Below are positions 1 to 9,509 of a stretch of 57,036 bases of DNA, one piece after another (the first letter of the stretch is position 1; each line of letters starts with the position of its first letter). The position numbers and the translations under genes were made by a program. Source of the DNA: Tagaea sp. CACIAM 22H2 (GTDB lineage: Bacteria > Pseudomonadota > Alphaproteobacteria > CACIAM-22H2); contig PVXE01000027.1 of the NCBI GenBank assembly GCA_014444615.1, forward strand, positions 1 to 57,036. Direction: 5' to 3'. The notes beneath the pieces were generated by a model. That model made no database searches. It was not told the DNA's origin and was given only the letters and a program-made list of their open reading frames with translations.

Positions 1-435
1 ATGCGCTCGGCCTTGCGCCGATTGCCCTTCGGCGCGCCGTTGCACGATTACGGCGTGATGAGCCCCTTCGGCGTGCGCCGCGATCCGTTCAACGGACAAC
101 TGGCGATGCATTCCGGCCTCGATATGTCGGCACCGATGCGCACGCCCGTGATGGCGACCGCACCCGGCCGCGTTACCGTGGCCAGCTGGAGCGGCGAATA
201 CGGCAATCTGGTCGAGATTCAGCACGATTTCGGCATCGCCACGCGCTATGGCCACCTCACGCGCATCGATGTGCGTGTGGGCCAGCGTGTCGAACGCCAG
301 CAGACCGTCGGTCTGCTCGGCTCCACGGGCCGCAGCACCGGCCCGCATGTTCATTACGAAGTCATCGTCGACGGCCGCGCCGTCGATCCCGCCCGCTATG
401 TGGAGGCCATACGCAATGTTCGGAAAATCGAATAG
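1..435 (+). CDS. M23 family metallopeptidase, 5' end outside window
   Basis: This is the C-terminal LytM/M23 zinc endopeptidase domain, which cleaves peptidoglycan cross-bridges in the periplasm. Visible motifs are HSGLD (about residues 37-41, first zinc ligands) and GPHVHYEV near residue 115 (HxH pair). Family members carry several hundred residues with a signal or membrane segment and often a coiled coil before this domain, and none is seen. The gene therefore probably starts upstream, and the ATG at base 1 is likely internal. It overlaps the bactofilin gene by 20 bases. M23 peptidase plus bactofilin is a recurrent alphaproteobacterial pair in which the bactofilin localises the peptidase for cell shape or stalk formation. 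Confidence 0.88.
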   Translation: MRSALRRLPFGAPLHDYGVMSPFGVRRDPFNGQLAMHSGLDMSAPMRTPVMATAPGRVTVASWSGEYGNLVEIQHDFGIATRYGHLTRIDVRVGQRVERQQTVGLLGSTGRSTGPHVHYEVIVDGRAVDPARYVEAIRNVRKIE

Positions 436-859
436 AGCGCCCGTCGAAGCAACCCGTGCCCCGGCGGCCAAGCCGCAAGGCCCGTCGATCCCGTCGATCA
501 TCGCCGCCGGTTTTTCGGTGAAAGGCGACGTGAACTGCGACGGCGACATCCAGCTCGACGGCCGTATTGAAGGCACGGTCAAGTCGCACACGCTGACCAT
601 CGGCGCGACTGGCGAAGTGCGCGGCGAAATTTCGGCCGAGCGCATCCGCGTGCTCGGCAAGGTGTTCGGGCCGATCAAGGCGAAGGCGGTCGAACTGGGC
701 CGCACGGCGCGCGTCGTTGGCGATATCCGCTACGAAACGCTGACCGTCGAATCGGAAGCCCAAGTCGATGGCCATATCCAGCGCCAGGACGACGGTTTGC
801 AGGTCGATCGCGATTCGCCGCTCGCGCTGGTGGTTGATATCGTCAACAACAAGAAATGA
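416..859 (+). CDS. bactofilin (polymer-forming cytoskeletal protein)
   Basis: The 147-residue product has the bactofilin layout: a short disordered, Pro/Ala-rich N-terminal tail (about 1-28), a beta-helical core with regularly spaced Gly and hydrophobic residues (about 30-125; blocks such as GDVNCDGDIQLDG and GEVRGEISAERI), and a short C-terminal tail. Bactofilins self-assemble into nucleotide-independent filaments beneath the inner membrane and recruit cell-wall enzymes. The ATG at 416 is chosen because the core plus normal-length tail follows directly; longer in-frame versions only read through the peptidase gene in another frame. The 20-base overlap with the upstream M23 gene suggests translational coupling. 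Confidence 0.9.
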   Translation: MFGKSNRAPVEATRAPAAKPQGPSIPSIIAAGFSVKGDVNCDGDIQLDGRIEGTVKSHTLTIGATGEVRGEISAERIRVLGKVFGPIKAKAVELGRTARVVGDIRYETLTVESEAQVDGHIQRQDDGLQVDRDSPLALVVDIVNNKK

Positions 860-871
860 TCCGCCCGAGGC

Positions 872-1378
872 TTGATTAGACAAGCGACGGCCGCCGATAT
901 CCCCGATCTCGCGCGCGTGCATGTCGAGGCGTGGCGGCAAACCTATGCCGGTCACGTGCCGGAGGCGCTGCTGGCGCCCGAGCGCGTCGAATTCCGCGCA
1001 CGGATGTGGACGGCGATCCTGGCGGGCGGCGAGGGGCCGTATCTGGCTCTCGTGGCGCCCGACGATCGCGGCGCGCTCGCGGCACTCGGTCTGTTCATGC
1101 CGGCGAGCGAAGCGCCCGCCGGCTGGGATCACGAAATCCGCAGCCTCTATCTGCTGCGCCATATCCAGCGGCGCGGGATCGGCGCCGCGATGCTGGCACA
1201 GGGACGCGACTGGGTCCGTGCGCGCGGCGGGCGCAACTTGATGGCCTGGGCGCTCGACGCGAATACGGGCGCGCAAGATTTCTATCGCGCGACCGGGGCG
1301 GTCGAGATCGCACGCCGCGAAGTCCCCGCCGGAAACGCGACGCTTGCCGAAATCAGCTTCGGCTGGGACCCGGTTTAG
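872..1378 (+). CDS. GNAT family N-acetyltransferase
   Basis: This 168-residue single-domain GNAT enzyme transfers an acetyl group from acetyl-CoA to an amine; the substrate cannot be told. The N-terminus MIRQATAADIPDLARVH is typical, and the acetyl-CoA loop is seen as RRGIGAAMLAQG (about residues 105-116; the R/Q-x-x-G-x-G/A signature). The start is awkward. The family-like N-terminus begins with TTG at 872, while an ATG at 856 overlaps the bactofilin stop but runs into TAG after seven codons. Either TTG is used or a base was lost here. It may be co-transcribed with the bactofilin gene. Confidence 0.82.
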   Translation: MIRQATAADIPDLARVHVEAWRQTYAGHVPEALLAPERVEFRARMWTAILAGGEGPYLALVAPDDRGALAALGLFMPASEAPAGWDHEIRSLYLLRHIQRRGIGAAMLAQGRDWVRARGGRNLMAWALDANTGAQDFYRATGAVEIARREVPAGNATLAEISFGWDPV

Positions 1379-1390
1379 ATCAGGCCCCGT

Positions 1391-2161
1391 TCAAATCAAG
1401 CTTTGGGTATCGCCGTCGACCGATAGCGCTTGGCCCGAGATGTTCCGCCCGCCGGGCCCGGCGAGGAACACGGCCATTCGCGCGATGTCCTCGGCATCAA
1501 TCAGGCGGCCGAGCGAGGCTTGCGCTGTATAGCGTGCGGTCATTTCAGCGATCGAAACGCCGGTCGCCTGCGCTTTCGCGGCGATGACGCGCTGGATACG
1601 CGGTCCGTCGACCGCGCCGGGCAGGATCGCGTTGACGCGGATATCGTCGGGCCCGAGCTCCATCGCCAGACTTTTGGTGAAGCCGACCACGCCCCATTTG
1701 CTGGCCGAATAGGGCGCGCGGCGCGGAAAGCCGAATTTCCCCGCCGCCGACGATAGATTCACGATTGTGCCGCCGCCGGCTTCGCGCAGATGCGGGATCG
1801 CGGCGCGCGCGCACAGGAACTGGCCGTCGAGATTGACCGCCAGCGTTTTGCGCCAGTCGTCGAGAGTCAGCTCCTCGACACGCGCCGTCGGCCCTGCGAC
1901 GCCCGCGTTGTTCACCAGCACGTCGAGCCCGCCCAAGGCGGACACCGCGTCGGCGAACAGATCGGCGACCTGGTCCTCGTCGGACACGTCGCACGCGTAC
2001 GCCAGATGCCCCGGCATCTCGGCGTGGAAGGCGGCGAGTGCGGCGGCATCCACGTCGCAGATGGCGACCTTGGCGCCGGCGCCCGCGAATTCCCGCGCGA
2101 TCGCAAGGCCTATCCCGGCCGCCCCCGCGGTTACCAAAACGCGCAATGCCCCTTCGGTCAT
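1391..2161 (-). CDS. SDR family oxidoreductase
   Basis: This 256-residue classical short-chain dehydrogenase/reductase has the NAD(P)-binding glycine motif TAGAAGIG (residues 11-18; Ala replaces the usual first Gly), NNAG at 84-87, and the catalytic Ser137/138, Tyr151 and Lys155 (PYSASK). Asp36 and Asp38 at the end of strand 2 favour NAD+ over NADP+. The C-terminal part (ISGQALSVDGD) is standard for the family. The substrate is unknown. It is transcribed away from ureD, with only 38 bases between the two start codons, so the promoters must overlap or one gene must be read from elsewhere. Confidence 0.9.
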   Translation of the reverse strand: MTEGALRVLVTAGAAGIGLAIAREFAGAGAKVAICDVDAAALAAFHAEMPGHLAYACDVSDEDQVADLFADAVSALGGLDVLVNNAGVAGPTARVEELTLDDWRKTLAVNLDGQFLCARAAIPHLREAGGGTIVNLSSAAGKFGFPRRAPYSASKWGVVGFTKSLAMELGPDDIRVNAILPGAVDGPRIQRVIAAKAQATGVSIAEMTARYTAQASLGRLIDAEDIARMAVFLAGPGGRNISGQALSVDGDTQSLI

Positions 2162-2199
2162 GTTTCCCCCCGCCGTATTTGCCCGCTAGAGTATCGGCC

Positions 2200-3057
2200 A
2201 TGCTCGGGGAAGGCGATATCGTTCGCGGCCTGGTGCGACCAGCCGTCACAGGCCGGGCGCGCGTCGCCTATGTGTACGACGCCAAGGACGGCGTGGTGCG
2301 CTTGTCCGACCTCGAACAGCGCGATCCGCTGAAAATCCTGTTTCCCGATCCGCTGGCCGAAAAACAGCCGGTTGCGGTGCTGGTCAATACCGGCGGCGGG
2401 ATCGTCGGCGGGGATTCGCTGACGATCGAGGTCGATATCGGCGACCATGCCGCCGCCCTCGTCACCGCGCAGTCCGCGGAGAAGATCTATCGCGCCTGGG
2501 GTCCCTATGCGCGCGTGCACAACGCGCTGAATGTGGGCGCGGGGGCACGGCTCGAGTGGCTGTCGCAGGACACGATCCTGTTCGACGGCGCCAAGCTCGA
2601 CCGCAAAATGGATATCGACCTCGCCTTGGATAGCGATCTATTGGCGGGCGAAATCGTCGTGTTCGGCCGGCGCGCGCGCGGCGAAACGATGACCAACGGC
2701 GCGCTGCGCGACCGCTGGTCGATCCGGCGCGGCGGACGGCGACTCTGGGATGATTCTTTGATCCTCGACCGGCTGGACGACGAAATCCTCGCGCGGCCCG
2801 CCTTGTTCAACGGTGCGCGCGCCTCGGCCACACTGGTTTGCGCCTGCCCGGACCCCGAAGCGGCCCGCGACATTGCGCGCGACGCGTTGGCGGGAGCGCC
2901 GGAAGCCGGGGCGGGCGTCGTCGCGGGGCTCATGGTTGCGCGGTTGCTCGATTCCGAGCCTGCGCGGCTGCGGCGCGACTACGCCCGCATTTGGTGCGCG
3001 CTACGCACCAAAATATGGAATTTGCCGGGGCAATTGCCCCGTTTGTGGCACGTTTGA
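2200..3057 (+). CDS. ureD: urease accessory protein UreD
   Basis: UreD (285 residues) is the scaffold that binds apo-urease and, with UreF and UreG, carries nickel to the active site. Family hallmarks are [12 protein letters not shown] (about residues 65-76), the AQSAEKIYR block, [15 protein letters not shown] and the GEIVVFGR segment. The ATG at 2200 gives the usual length and a sensible N-terminus; a longer reading frame upstream only runs antisense to the SDR gene. It is first in ureDABCEFG, 28 bases before ureA. Confidence 0.95.
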   Translation: MLGEGDIVRGLVRPAVTGRARVAYVYDAKDGVVRLSDLEQRDPLKILFPDPLAEKQPVAVLVNTGGGIVGGDSLTIEVDIGDHAAALVTAQSAEKIYRAWGPYARVHNALNVGAGARLEWLSQDTILFDGAKLDRKMDIDLALDSDLLAGEIVVFGRRARGETMTNGALRDRWSIRRGGRRLWDDSLILDRLDDEILARPALFNGARASATLVCACPDPEAARDIARDALAGAPEAGAGVVAGLMVARLLDSEPARLRRDYARIWCALRTKIWNLPGQLPRLWHV

Positions 3058-3085
3058 TGCTGGGACCGGTTCGGGAGAGTCCGCC

Positions 3086-3388
3086 ATGAATCTGACACCG
3101 CGTGAGAAAGACAAACTGCTGATCGCGATGGCCGCGAATGTTGCGCGCCGCCGCCTCGAACGGGGCGTAAAGCTCAACCATCCAGAGGCCGTGGCCCTGG
3201 TCACGGATTTCGTGGTCGAGGGGGCCCGCGACGGCCGTTCGGTCGCCGATCTGATGCGCGACGGCGCCAAGGTGATCCGCCGCGATCAGGTGATGGACGG
3301 TATCGCGGAGATGATCCACGACATCCAGGTCGAAGCGACCTTCCCCGACGGCACGAAACTCGTGACCGTTCACAACCCGATCCGCTGA
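3086..3388 (+). CDS. ureA: urease subunit gamma
   Basis: UreA is the 100-residue small gamma subunit of urease, the normal length for a separate gamma chain. It begins [20 protein letters not shown], and the blocks [13 protein letters not shown] and [24 protein letters not shown] ending (here [20 protein letters not shown]) are diagnostic. It packs around the UreC core in the (alpha-beta-gamma)3 holoenzyme. The sequence GGGAGAG lies about 6 bases before the ATG. It is followed by ureB after 11 bases. Confidence 0.97.
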   Translation: MNLTPREKDKLLIAMAANVARRRLERGVKLNHPEAVALVTDFVVEGARDGRSVADLMRDGAKVIRRDQVMDGIAEMIHDIQVEATFPDGTKLVTVHNPIR

Positions 3389-3399
3389 GGGGCGCCGAA

Positions 3400-3744
3400 A
3401 TGAAACCGGGCGAATTCCTGCTGCGCGAAGGCGAGATCGAACTGAACGTCGGCCGCAAGACGGTGGAGATCGACGTCGCCAATACCGGCGACCGGCCGAT
3501 CCAAGTCGGCTCGCATTATCATTTTTACGAAACCAATCCGTCGCTGTCCTTCCCGCGCGACAAAGCCTATGGCGCGCGATTGAACATTCCCGCCGGCACG
3601 GCCGTGCGCTTCGAGCCGGGGCAGACGCGCCGCGTGACGCTCGTCGCCTATGCCGGTGCGCGCAAGGTCTTCGGTTTCCGTGCCGCGGTGAACGGCAAGC
3701 TGAAGCCCTCGGCGCCCAAGCTCGCGAAGAAAAAGGGGAAGTGA
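3400..3744 (+). CDS. ureB: urease subunit beta
   Basis: UreB (114 residues) is the beta subunit. It starts [16 protein letters not shown] and contains the characteristic [17 protein letters not shown] segment and the [16 protein letters not shown] block. The C-terminus carries an extra basic tail of roughly 12 residues (ending AKKKGK) beyond the usual end of the domain, a common small variation. The gene is separated by a single base from ureC, so translation is almost certainly coupled. Separate gamma and beta genes are typical of bacterial, as opposed to Helicobacter-type fused, ureases. Confidence 0.97.
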   Translation: MKPGEFLLREGEIELNVGRKTVEIDVANTGDRPIQVGSHYHFYETNPSLSFPRDKAYGARLNIPAGTAVRFEPGQTRRVTLVAYAGARKVFGFRAAVNGKLKPSAPKLAKKKGK

Positions 3745-3745
3745 C

Positions 3746-5455
3746 ATGAGCTATCGTATTCCCCGTTCCTCCTATGCCGGCATGTACGGGCCCACGACGG
3801 GCGATCGCGTGCGCTTGGCCGACACCGAATTATTCATCGAGGTCGAGAAGGACCTGACCGTTCACGGCGAGGAAGTGAAATTCGGCGGCGGCAAGGTCAT
3901 CCGCGACGGCATGGGCCAAAGCCAAGTCACGCGCGCGGCGGGCGGTGTGGACACCGTCATCACCAACGCGCTGGTGCTCGATTGGTGGGGCATCGTCAAA
4001 TGCGATATCGGCATCAAGGACGGCAAGATCGCCGCTTTGGGCAAGGCCGGTAACCCCGACGTGCAGCCGGGTGTCGACATCATCGTCGGGCCGGGGACGG
4101 AAGTGATCGCGGGCGAGGGGCGCATCGTCACCGCCGGCGGCATCGACTCCCATATCCATCTGATCTGCCCGCAGCAGGTCGACGACGCGCTTTATTCGGG
4201 CATCACCACGATGATGGGCGGCGGCACGGGGCCGGCGGCGGGAACGTCCGCTACGACCTGTACGCCGGGCCCGTGGCATATGCATCGTATGCTTGAAGCG
4301 GCCGAAGGCTTGTCGATCAATTTGGGATTCTTCGGCAAGGGCAACGCCTCGGCGCAAGCCCCACTGGTCGAGATGATCAAGGCGGGCGCTTGCGCGCTGA
4401 AGCTGCACGAGGATTGGGGCACGACGCCCAGCGCCATCGATACCTGTCTGTCGGTCGCGGAGAAATACGATATCCAAGTCGCGATCCACACCGACACGCT
4501 GAACGAAAGCGGCTTCGTCGAGGACACGATCGCCGCGTTCAAGGGCCGCAACATCCATTCCTTCCATACGGAAGGGGCGGGCGGCGGGCACGCGCCCGAC
4601 ATCGTCAAGGTTTGCGGCCTGCCCAACGTGTTGCCGTCCTCGACCAATCCGACGCGGCCCTTCACGCGCAACACGATCGACGAGCATCTCGACATGTTGA
4701 TGGTGTGCCATCACCTCGACGGACGCATTCCGGAAGACGTGGCCTTCGCGGAAAGCCGTATCCGGCGCGAGACGATCGCGGCCGAGGATATCCTGCACGA
4801 TATGGGCGCCATCTCGATGATGAGCTCCGACAGCCAGGCGATGGGCCGCATCGGCGAGACGATCACCCGCACATGGCAGACCGCGCATAAAATGAAGGTG
4901 CAGCGCGGGCGGTTGCCAGAGGAGAAGGGCGAGAACGATAATTTCCGCGTCAAGCGTTACGTCGCAAAATACACGATCAACCCGGCGCTGGCGCAAGGTA
5001 TCGCCAAATATGTGGGCTCGATCGAGAAGGGCAAATATGCCGATCTCGTGATCTGGCAGCCGGCTTTCTTTGGTGCCAAGCCCGAGATGATCTTGAAATG
5101 CGGCCAGATCGCGGCCGCGCCCATGGGCGATCCCAACGCCTCGATCCCCACGCCACAGCCCGTGCATTACCGCCCGATGTTCGCCACCTTCGGCCGCGCG
5201 CTAGCGTCGTCGTGCCTGACCTTCGTGTCGCAAGCCGCCTACAAGGACGGGATCGCGAAGAAGCTGAAGCTCGATCGCAATGTGCTGCCGGTGAAGGGTA
5301 TCCGCAAGATCGGCAAGAAGGACATGATCCTCAACAACGCGCTTCCGAAGATGGAAGTCGATCCCGAAACCTACGAAGTGCGCGCCGACGGCAAGGCGCT
5401 GGTCTGCGAACCGGCCGACGTGCTGCCGCTCGCCCAGCGCTATTTCCTGTTCTGA
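3746..5455 (+). CDS. ureC: urease subunit alpha (catalytic)
   Basis: UreC (569 residues) hydrolyses urea to ammonia and carbamate at a di-nickel centre in the cytoplasm. All expected catalytic features are visible. His136 and His138 (SHIHL) and the lysine that becomes carbamylated, Lys219 (ALKLHEDWG), are placed exactly. The nickel ligands in [11 protein letters not shown] and [15 protein letters not shown], the flap Cys-His in VCHHLDGR, and the Asp in SSDSQAMGR follow at the family positions (a +2 offset from Klebsiella numbering). Length and sequence look intact, so the enzyme should be active if nickel is supplied. No nickel or urea transporter gene lies next to it. Confidence 0.98.
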   Translation: MSYRIPRSSYAGMYGPTTGDRVRLADTELFIEVEKDLTVHGEEVKFGGGKVIRDGMGQSQVTRAAGGVDTVITNALVLDWWGIVKCDIGIKDGKIAALGKAGNPDVQPGVDIIVGPGTEVIAGEGRIVTAGGIDSHIHLICPQQVDDALYSGITTMMGGGTGPAAGTSATTCTPGPWHMHRMLEAAEGLSINLGFFGKGNASAQAPLVEMIKAGACALKLHEDWGTTPSAIDTCLSVAEKYDIQVAIHTDTLNESGFVEDTIAAFKGRNIHSFHTEGAGGGHAPDIVKVCGLPNVLPSSTNPTRPFTRNTIDEHLDMLMVCHHLDGRIPEDVAFAESRIRRETIAAEDILHDMGAISMMSSDSQAMGRIGETITRTWQTAHKMKVQRGRLPEEKGENDNFRVKRYVAKYTINPALAQGIAKYVGSIEKGKYADLVIWQPAFFGAKPEMILKCGQIAAAPMGDPNASIPTPQPVHYRPMFATFGRALASSCLTFVSQAAYKDGIAKKLKLDRNVLPVKGIRKIGKKDMILNNALPKMEVDPETYEVRADGKALVCEPADVLPLAQRYFLF

Positions 5456-5456
5456 C

Positions 5457-5891
5457 ATGCGCAAGGCTTTGGCGGTCGAACGGGATTGGGATCGCGCGTT
5501 GAAGGCGGGGTCGGTGACGCTGGCGCATGACAAGCGCCATCTGCGTCGCCAATTGCTGACCGACGATGCAGGCGGGGAATTCCTGCTCGATCTCGTCCAC
5601 GCGACCCATCTGCACGAAGGCGACGGGCTGGCACTCGACGACGGAAAATTCGTCGAGGTGCTGGCGGCGGCGGAAGACGTTCTCGATATCGCGGGCCGCG
5701 ATGCGGCGCATACGGCGAAGCTTGCTTGGCATCTCGGCAACCGGCATCTGCCGGTGCAAGTGCTCGGCGACGGGCGTTTGCGCATCGCCTACGACCATGT
5801 GATCGAGGCGATGCTCAATGGCCTCGGCGCTAAGGTCTTTCGCGCGAATGAAAGCTTCGCGCCCGAGCATGGCGCCTATCATGCGCACTGA
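5457..5891 (+). CDS. ureE: urease accessory protein UreE (nickel metallochaperone)
   Basis: UreE (144 residues) is the nickel chaperone that hands Ni to UreG. The N-terminal domain includes VTLAHDKRHLRRQLLTDDAG, and the C-terminal metal-binding domain has AWHLGNRHLPVQV and YDHVIEAMLNGLGA. The conserved histidine of the dimer interface lies in the GNRHLP region. The tail is short with only a few histidines (HGAYHAH), unlike the His-rich tail of Klebsiella UreE. One base separates it from ureC, and its last 11 bases overlap ureF. Confidence 0.95.
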   Translation: MRKALAVERDWDRALKAGSVTLAHDKRHLRRQLLTDDAGGEFLLDLVHATHLHEGDGLALDDGKFVEVLAAAEDVLDIAGRDAAHTAKLAWHLGNRHLPVQVLGDGRLRIAYDHVIEAMLNGLGAKVFRANESFAPEHGAYHAH

Positions 5892-6537
5892 TGCGCTGCT
5901 GCGGCTGATCGCGTGGCTGTCGCCATCCTTCCCGGTCGGCGCGTTCGCCTATAGCCACGGGCTGGAAGCCGCGATCGAGGACAAGCGCGTGGCCAACGCC
6001 GCCGATCTGATCGCGTGGATCGGCGATCTGCTGGAATACGGACCCGCGCGCGCCGATGCGGTGTTTTTCGTCCATGCGTGGCGCGCGACCTTGGCCGAGG
6101 ATGCGCAAGCTTTCGCCGACATCGCGCAGCGCGCCGCCGCGATGCGCGGGACGGGCGAATTGGCGCTGGAAGCCACGCAGCAGGGGACGAGCTTCGCGTC
6201 CGCCGTCGCCAAGGCTTGGCCGGGTTTCGACGGCGACGCGCAGATCTATCCCGTCGCCGTCGCGCGCGCGGCGGCGCAAGCCGGCATTCCGTTGCCCGAA
6301 GCGCTCGGCGCCTATCTGCACGCCTTCGCCGCGAATATGGTTTCGGCGGCGGTGCGCGCGATTCCGCTGGGGCAGAGCGACGGGCTCGCCGCAATTGCGG
6401 GGCTCGAAGCCGCGCTCGAAGCCGCGCGCGATGCGGCGTTGGATCGCGACCTCGACGATGCGGGCTCGGCCGCACCCGCGCTCGACATTCTCTCCTTCCG
6501 CCACGAAACCCAATACACGAGGCTTTTCAGATCATGA
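5881..6537 (+). CDS. ureF: urease accessory protein UreF
   Basis: UreF (218 residues) is an all-helical protein that bridges UreD-urease and UreG and acts as a fidelity factor for nickel insertion. The N-terminal block [20 protein letters not shown] and the following HGLEAAI are diagnostic. The ATG at 5881 is chosen because it places this block at the N-terminus; the frame stays open further upstream only inside ureE. The TGA overlaps the ureG start (ATGA), and the start overlaps ureE by 11 bases. Confidence 0.95.
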   Translation: MRTDALLRLIAWLSPSFPVGAFAYSHGLEAAIEDKRVANAADLIAWIGDLLEYGPARADAVFFVHAWRATLAEDAQAFADIAQRAAAMRGTGELALEATQQGTSFASAVAKAWPGFDGDAQIYPVAVARAAAQAGIPLPEALGAYLHAFAANMVSAAVRAIPLGQSDGLAAIAGLEAALEAARDAALDRDLDDAGSAAPALDILSFRHETQYTRLFRS

Positions 6538-7160
6538 GCAAGAACACGGGGCCTTTGCGCGTCGGTATCGGCGGGCCGGTGGGATCGGGCAAGACCGCGC
6601 TGGTCGACGCGCTGTGCAAGACGATGCGCCAGCGCTGGGACGTCGCCGCGATCACCAACGACATCTATACGAAGGAAGACGCGCTGTTCCTGACGCGCTC
6701 CGGGGCACTCGACCCCGACCGCATCGCGGGCGTGGAAACCGGCGGCTGTCCGCACACGGCGATCCGCGAGGACGCGTCGGCCAATCTGGCGGCGGTCGCG
6801 GAGATGACGCGGAAATTCCCCGGCCTCGAGCTTCTGTTCGTCGAAAGCGGCGGCGACAATCTCGCCGCCACATTCTCGCCGGAGCTCGCGGACCTGACCA
6901 TCTACGTGATCGACGTATCGGCGGGCGACAAAATCCCGCGCAAGGGCGGGCCGGGCATCACGCGATCGGACTTGCTGGTGATCAACAAGATCGACCTCGC
7001 TCCTTACGTGGGCGCGTCGCTCGAGGTGATGGACCGCGACGCCAAGAAGATGCGCGGAACCCGGCCGTTCTTCTTCACCAATATCCGCGCCGGGAAGGGT
7101 GTGACCGAAATCGTCGACTTCATCGCCAAGGCCGGCGGCCTGCCCGCGCGCGCGGCTTGA
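6534..7160 (+). CDS. ureG: urease accessory GTPase UreG
   Basis: UreG (208 residues) is the SIMIBI-class GTPase that powers nickel delivery to urease. The P-loop GPVGSGKT spans residues 14-21. The CPH nickel-binding motif is at Cys72-Pro73-His74 ([11 protein letters not shown]), followed by the Walker B-like [11 protein letters not shown] and the guanine-specificity motif NKIDLAP. It is the last gene of ureDABCEFG and is coupled to ureF by ATGA. The next gene follows after 51 bases with its own ribosome-binding site. Confidence 0.97.
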   Translation: MSKNTGPLRVGIGGPVGSGKTALVDALCKTMRQRWDVAAITNDIYTKEDALFLTRSGALDPDRIAGVETGGCPHTAIREDASANLAAVAEMTRKFPGLELLFVESGGDNLAATFSPELADLTIYVIDVSAGDKIPRKGGPGITRSDLLVINKIDLAPYVGASLEVMDRDAKKMRGTRPFFFTNIRAGKGVTEIVDFIAKAGGLPARAA

Positions 7161-7211
7161 AAACCGTCGCGGAATGCCGCAAAGGAACGGCCTGAGATAG
7201 GAGCCCCCCGA

Positions 7212-8453
7212 ATGTCCGACGCCGCCTCCCGTATCGACGAAACCCGCCTTTGGCAGCGCCATGTCGACATGGCCAAGCTGGGCGGCCTCGCCAAAGGCGG
7301 GGTGAACCGTCAGGCACTGTCGGCCGAGGACGCCGCCGCGCGCCGCCTGATCGGCGGCTGGGCGCAAGCGCGCGGCTACGATCTGTTCGGCGATCCGATC
7401 GGCAATCTTTATATCCGCCGTGCCGGGACCGAGAACGACGCCGCACCGGTCGTCACCGGCTCGCATATGGACAGCCAGCCCACGGGCGGCAAATACGACG
7501 GCATCTATGGCGTGCTGGCGGGGTTCGAAGCGCTGGAAGCGCTCGACGATGCCGGTATCCGCACCAAGCGGCCGGTCCAGGTCGTCGCCTGGATGAACGA
7601 GGAAGGCAGCCGCTTCCAGCCGGGCGCGATGGGCTCGTCGGTTTGGTCGGGGCACGACGATCTCGAAAAGATGTTGGGCGTGACTGACCGCGAAGGCGTG
7701 GTGCTGCGCGATGCGCTCGCCAAGACGCTGGCCGAAGCGCCGGTGCGCCAGATCGACGGGTTCGACCGGAATTTCCACGCCTATATCGAAGCGCATATCG
7801 AACAAGGTCCGCGCTTGGAAGCGGGCGCCAAGACGATCGGCGTCGTCACCGGCATCCAGGGCTCGCAGCGCTACACGCTGGATATCGTGGGCGAGGAAGC
7901 CCATGCGGGCACGACGCCTTTGCGCGTGCGCAAGGACGCGCTGAAAAGCGCGGTCGCCATCGTGTCGGCGCTGGAGCGCCACATGCACGATCCGGCGGAC
8001 GTGGTGCGCTTCACGGTCGGGCGGTTCGAATGCCGCCCCGGCTCGCCCAATACCGTGCCGGGCCATGTGCATTTCACCATCGATTTCCGCCATCCGGATG
8101 CGGCGGTGCTCGCGCGTCTGGGCGGCGGCATCGAGGCGGTGGCGAAAGCCGCCGTCGGCCCGTGCAGCGTGACCGTGCAGCGCATCACCGATGTGGCGCC
8201 GACAGTGTTCGATCCGCGCATCGTCGATCTGGTGCGTGACAAGGCGAATGCGTTGGGTTTGCCCAATATGGATATGCCGTCGGGTGCGGGTCACGACGCG
8301 ATGCATGTGGCGCCGTTCTGCCCGGCCGGCATGATCTTCGTGCCGTGCGAGCGGGGCATCAGCCATAACGAAGCCGAGGCGGCGACGCCGTCGGATCTCG
8401 CGGCGGGTGCGCGCGTATTGGTCGCGTCGCTCGAAGCGCTCGCGAACGAATAA
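7212..8453 (+). CDS. M20-family amidohydrolase (allantoate / N-carbamoyl-amino-acid hydrolase type)
   Basis: This 413-residue di-zinc hydrolase belongs to the HyuC/AllC/beta-ureidopropionase group. Visible metal-site motifs are GSHMDSQPTGGKYDG (His85, Asp96), MNEEGSRF (the EE pair), EAHIEQGP, and a C-terminal SGAGHDAMH and GISHNEAE. Such enzymes hydrolyse N-carbamoyl or ureido groups, releasing ammonia and CO2. Which substrate (allantoate, N-carbamoyl-beta-alanine or an N-carbamoyl amino acid) cannot be read from sequence alone. Its place directly after the urease operon, and near HIU hydrolase and PuuD, favours purine or pyrimidine nitrogen salvage. A ribosome-binding site ATAGGAG lies 7 bases before the ATG. 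Confidence 0.88.
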   Translation: MSDAASRIDETRLWQRHVDMAKLGGLAKGGVNRQALSAEDAAARRLIGGWAQARGYDLFGDPIGNLYIRRAGTENDAAPVVTGSHMDSQPTGGKYDGIYGVLAGFEALEALDDAGIRTKRPVQVVAWMNEEGSRFQPGAMGSSVWSGHDDLEKMLGVTDREGVVLRDALAKTLAEAPVRQIDGFDRNFHAYIEAHIEQGPRLEAGAKTIGVVTGIQGSQRYTLDIVGEEAHAGTTPLRVRKDALKSAVAIVSALERHMHDPADVVRFTVGRFECRPGSPNTVPGHVHFTIDFRHPDAAVLARLGGGIEAVAKAAVGPCSVTVQRITDVAPTVFDPRIVDLVRDKANALGLPNMDMPSGAGHDAMHVAPFCPAGMIFVPCERGISHNEAEAATPSDLAAGARVLVASLEALANE

Positions 8454-8456
8454 AGC

Positions 8457-9509
8457 TTAGAGAATCCCCGCGCGCTTGGCCGGGGCCGCCCCCAACAAGC
8501 GATCGGCGGGCAGGCGCAGCGTGACGCAGGCGCCGCCGCCGGCACCCGTGCCGATATTCAGCCGTCCGCCATGCAGTTCGACATAGCGGCGCACGATGGC
8601 GAGGCCCAAACCGGTTCCCGGCGTGCGGCGGGCCAGATCGCCCGGCGCCGTGCGCTGGAACTTCTCGTCGAGGCTGCGGATATCGGTGGGCGGGATGCCC
8701 GGTCCTTGGTCGGCGACCCACAGCACGACGTCGCCGTCTTGTGCGCGGCCCAGGCCCAGCGTCACCGTGCTGCCCTTGGGCGCGAAATTGATCGCATTGG
8801 CGAGCATGTTCAGTACGCATTGCGAGAGTTTGCGCGCATCGCCCGAAATCGCGAGCGGTTCGGGCGGGTGCTGCATCGCGAGCGCCACTTGCGCGTCCTC
8901 GGCCTGCGGGCGGACGAGATCGAGTTGCCCGCGCGCCAGCGATCCCAGATCGAGCGCGGCCTCGCTAAGGCGTTCGGCGGTATCGTCGCCGCGCGCGACC
9001 TCCAGCAATTCCTCGAAAATGCCCATCAGCAGCTTGGCGCCGGTTTCGATCGATTCCGCGTATTCGCGCTGCTTGTCCGTGGCGGGGCCGCCCACGCCGC
9101 GCGCGATCATCTGCGCGAAGCCGAGAATGGCGTTGAGCGGCGTGCGCAATTCGTGGTTCGCGGCGGCGAGGAAATAATCGGTCGCGCGCGAGGCTTGCGT
9201 GGTTTGCGGGCGCAAAACGGCGACGTGCCCGTCGCCGCAGCGCATCGAATCGATCGACACGAGGATGAGCTCGCCTCGCGCGTCGGTCAGCGGCAATTCG
9301 GCTTCGTTGGCCGCCGACAACGCCGCGATCAAAGACGCTTTTGCCGAATCGTCGGCGGCCAAGGCGGCGATGCTGCCGGGTGCCGTGCCGAACACGCGCA
9401 CGAACGCGGCGTTGGCGAAAACGATGCGCCGATGCGCGTCGAGCCGTACGACCGGCTCGGTCAGGCGTTCGGCCAGCGCGTCGATCGTCGATTGGAGCTG
9501 CGCGGTCAT
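8457..9509 (-). CDS. PAS-domain sensor histidine kinase
   Basis: The 350-residue protein has an N-terminal PAS-like segment (about 10-110; RIVFANAAFVRVFG), a HisKA domain with the phospho-acceptor in AANHELRTPLNAILGFAQ (about residue 145), and an HATPase domain with N box (NMLANAINFAPKGS), G1 (DQGPGIP) and G2 (GTGLGLAIVRRY). No membrane segment is present, so it should sense a cytoplasmic signal or take input from a partner. No response regulator lies nearby, making it an orphan kinase. Its start overlaps the stop of the upstream methyltransferase by 4 bases (ATGA). Converges on the M20 hydrolase gene with a 3-base gap. Confidence 0.9.
   Translation of the reverse strand: MTAQLQSTIDALAERLTEPVVRLDAHRRIVFANAAFVRVFGTAPGSIAALAADDSAKASLIAALSAANEAELPLTDARGELILVSIDSMRCGDGHVAVLRPQTTQASRATDYFLAAANHELRTPLNAILGFAQMIARGVGGPATDKQREYAESIETGAKLLMGIFEELLEVARGDDTAERLSEAALDLGSLARGQLDLVRPQAEDAQVALAMQHPPEPLAISGDARKLSQCVLNMLANAINFAPKGSTVTLGLGRAQDGDVVLWVADQGPGIPPTDIRSLDEKFQRTAPGDLARRTPGTGLGLAIVRRYVELHGGRLNIGTGAGGGACVTLRLPADRLLGAAPAKRAGIL

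Noticed and set aside
3830..5167. Long open frame antisense to ureC (445 codons)
   Set aside because: High G+C makes antisense frames stay open by chance; the ureC protein on the plus strand is complete and conserved, and the antisense product is Arg/His/Asp-rich with no family features.
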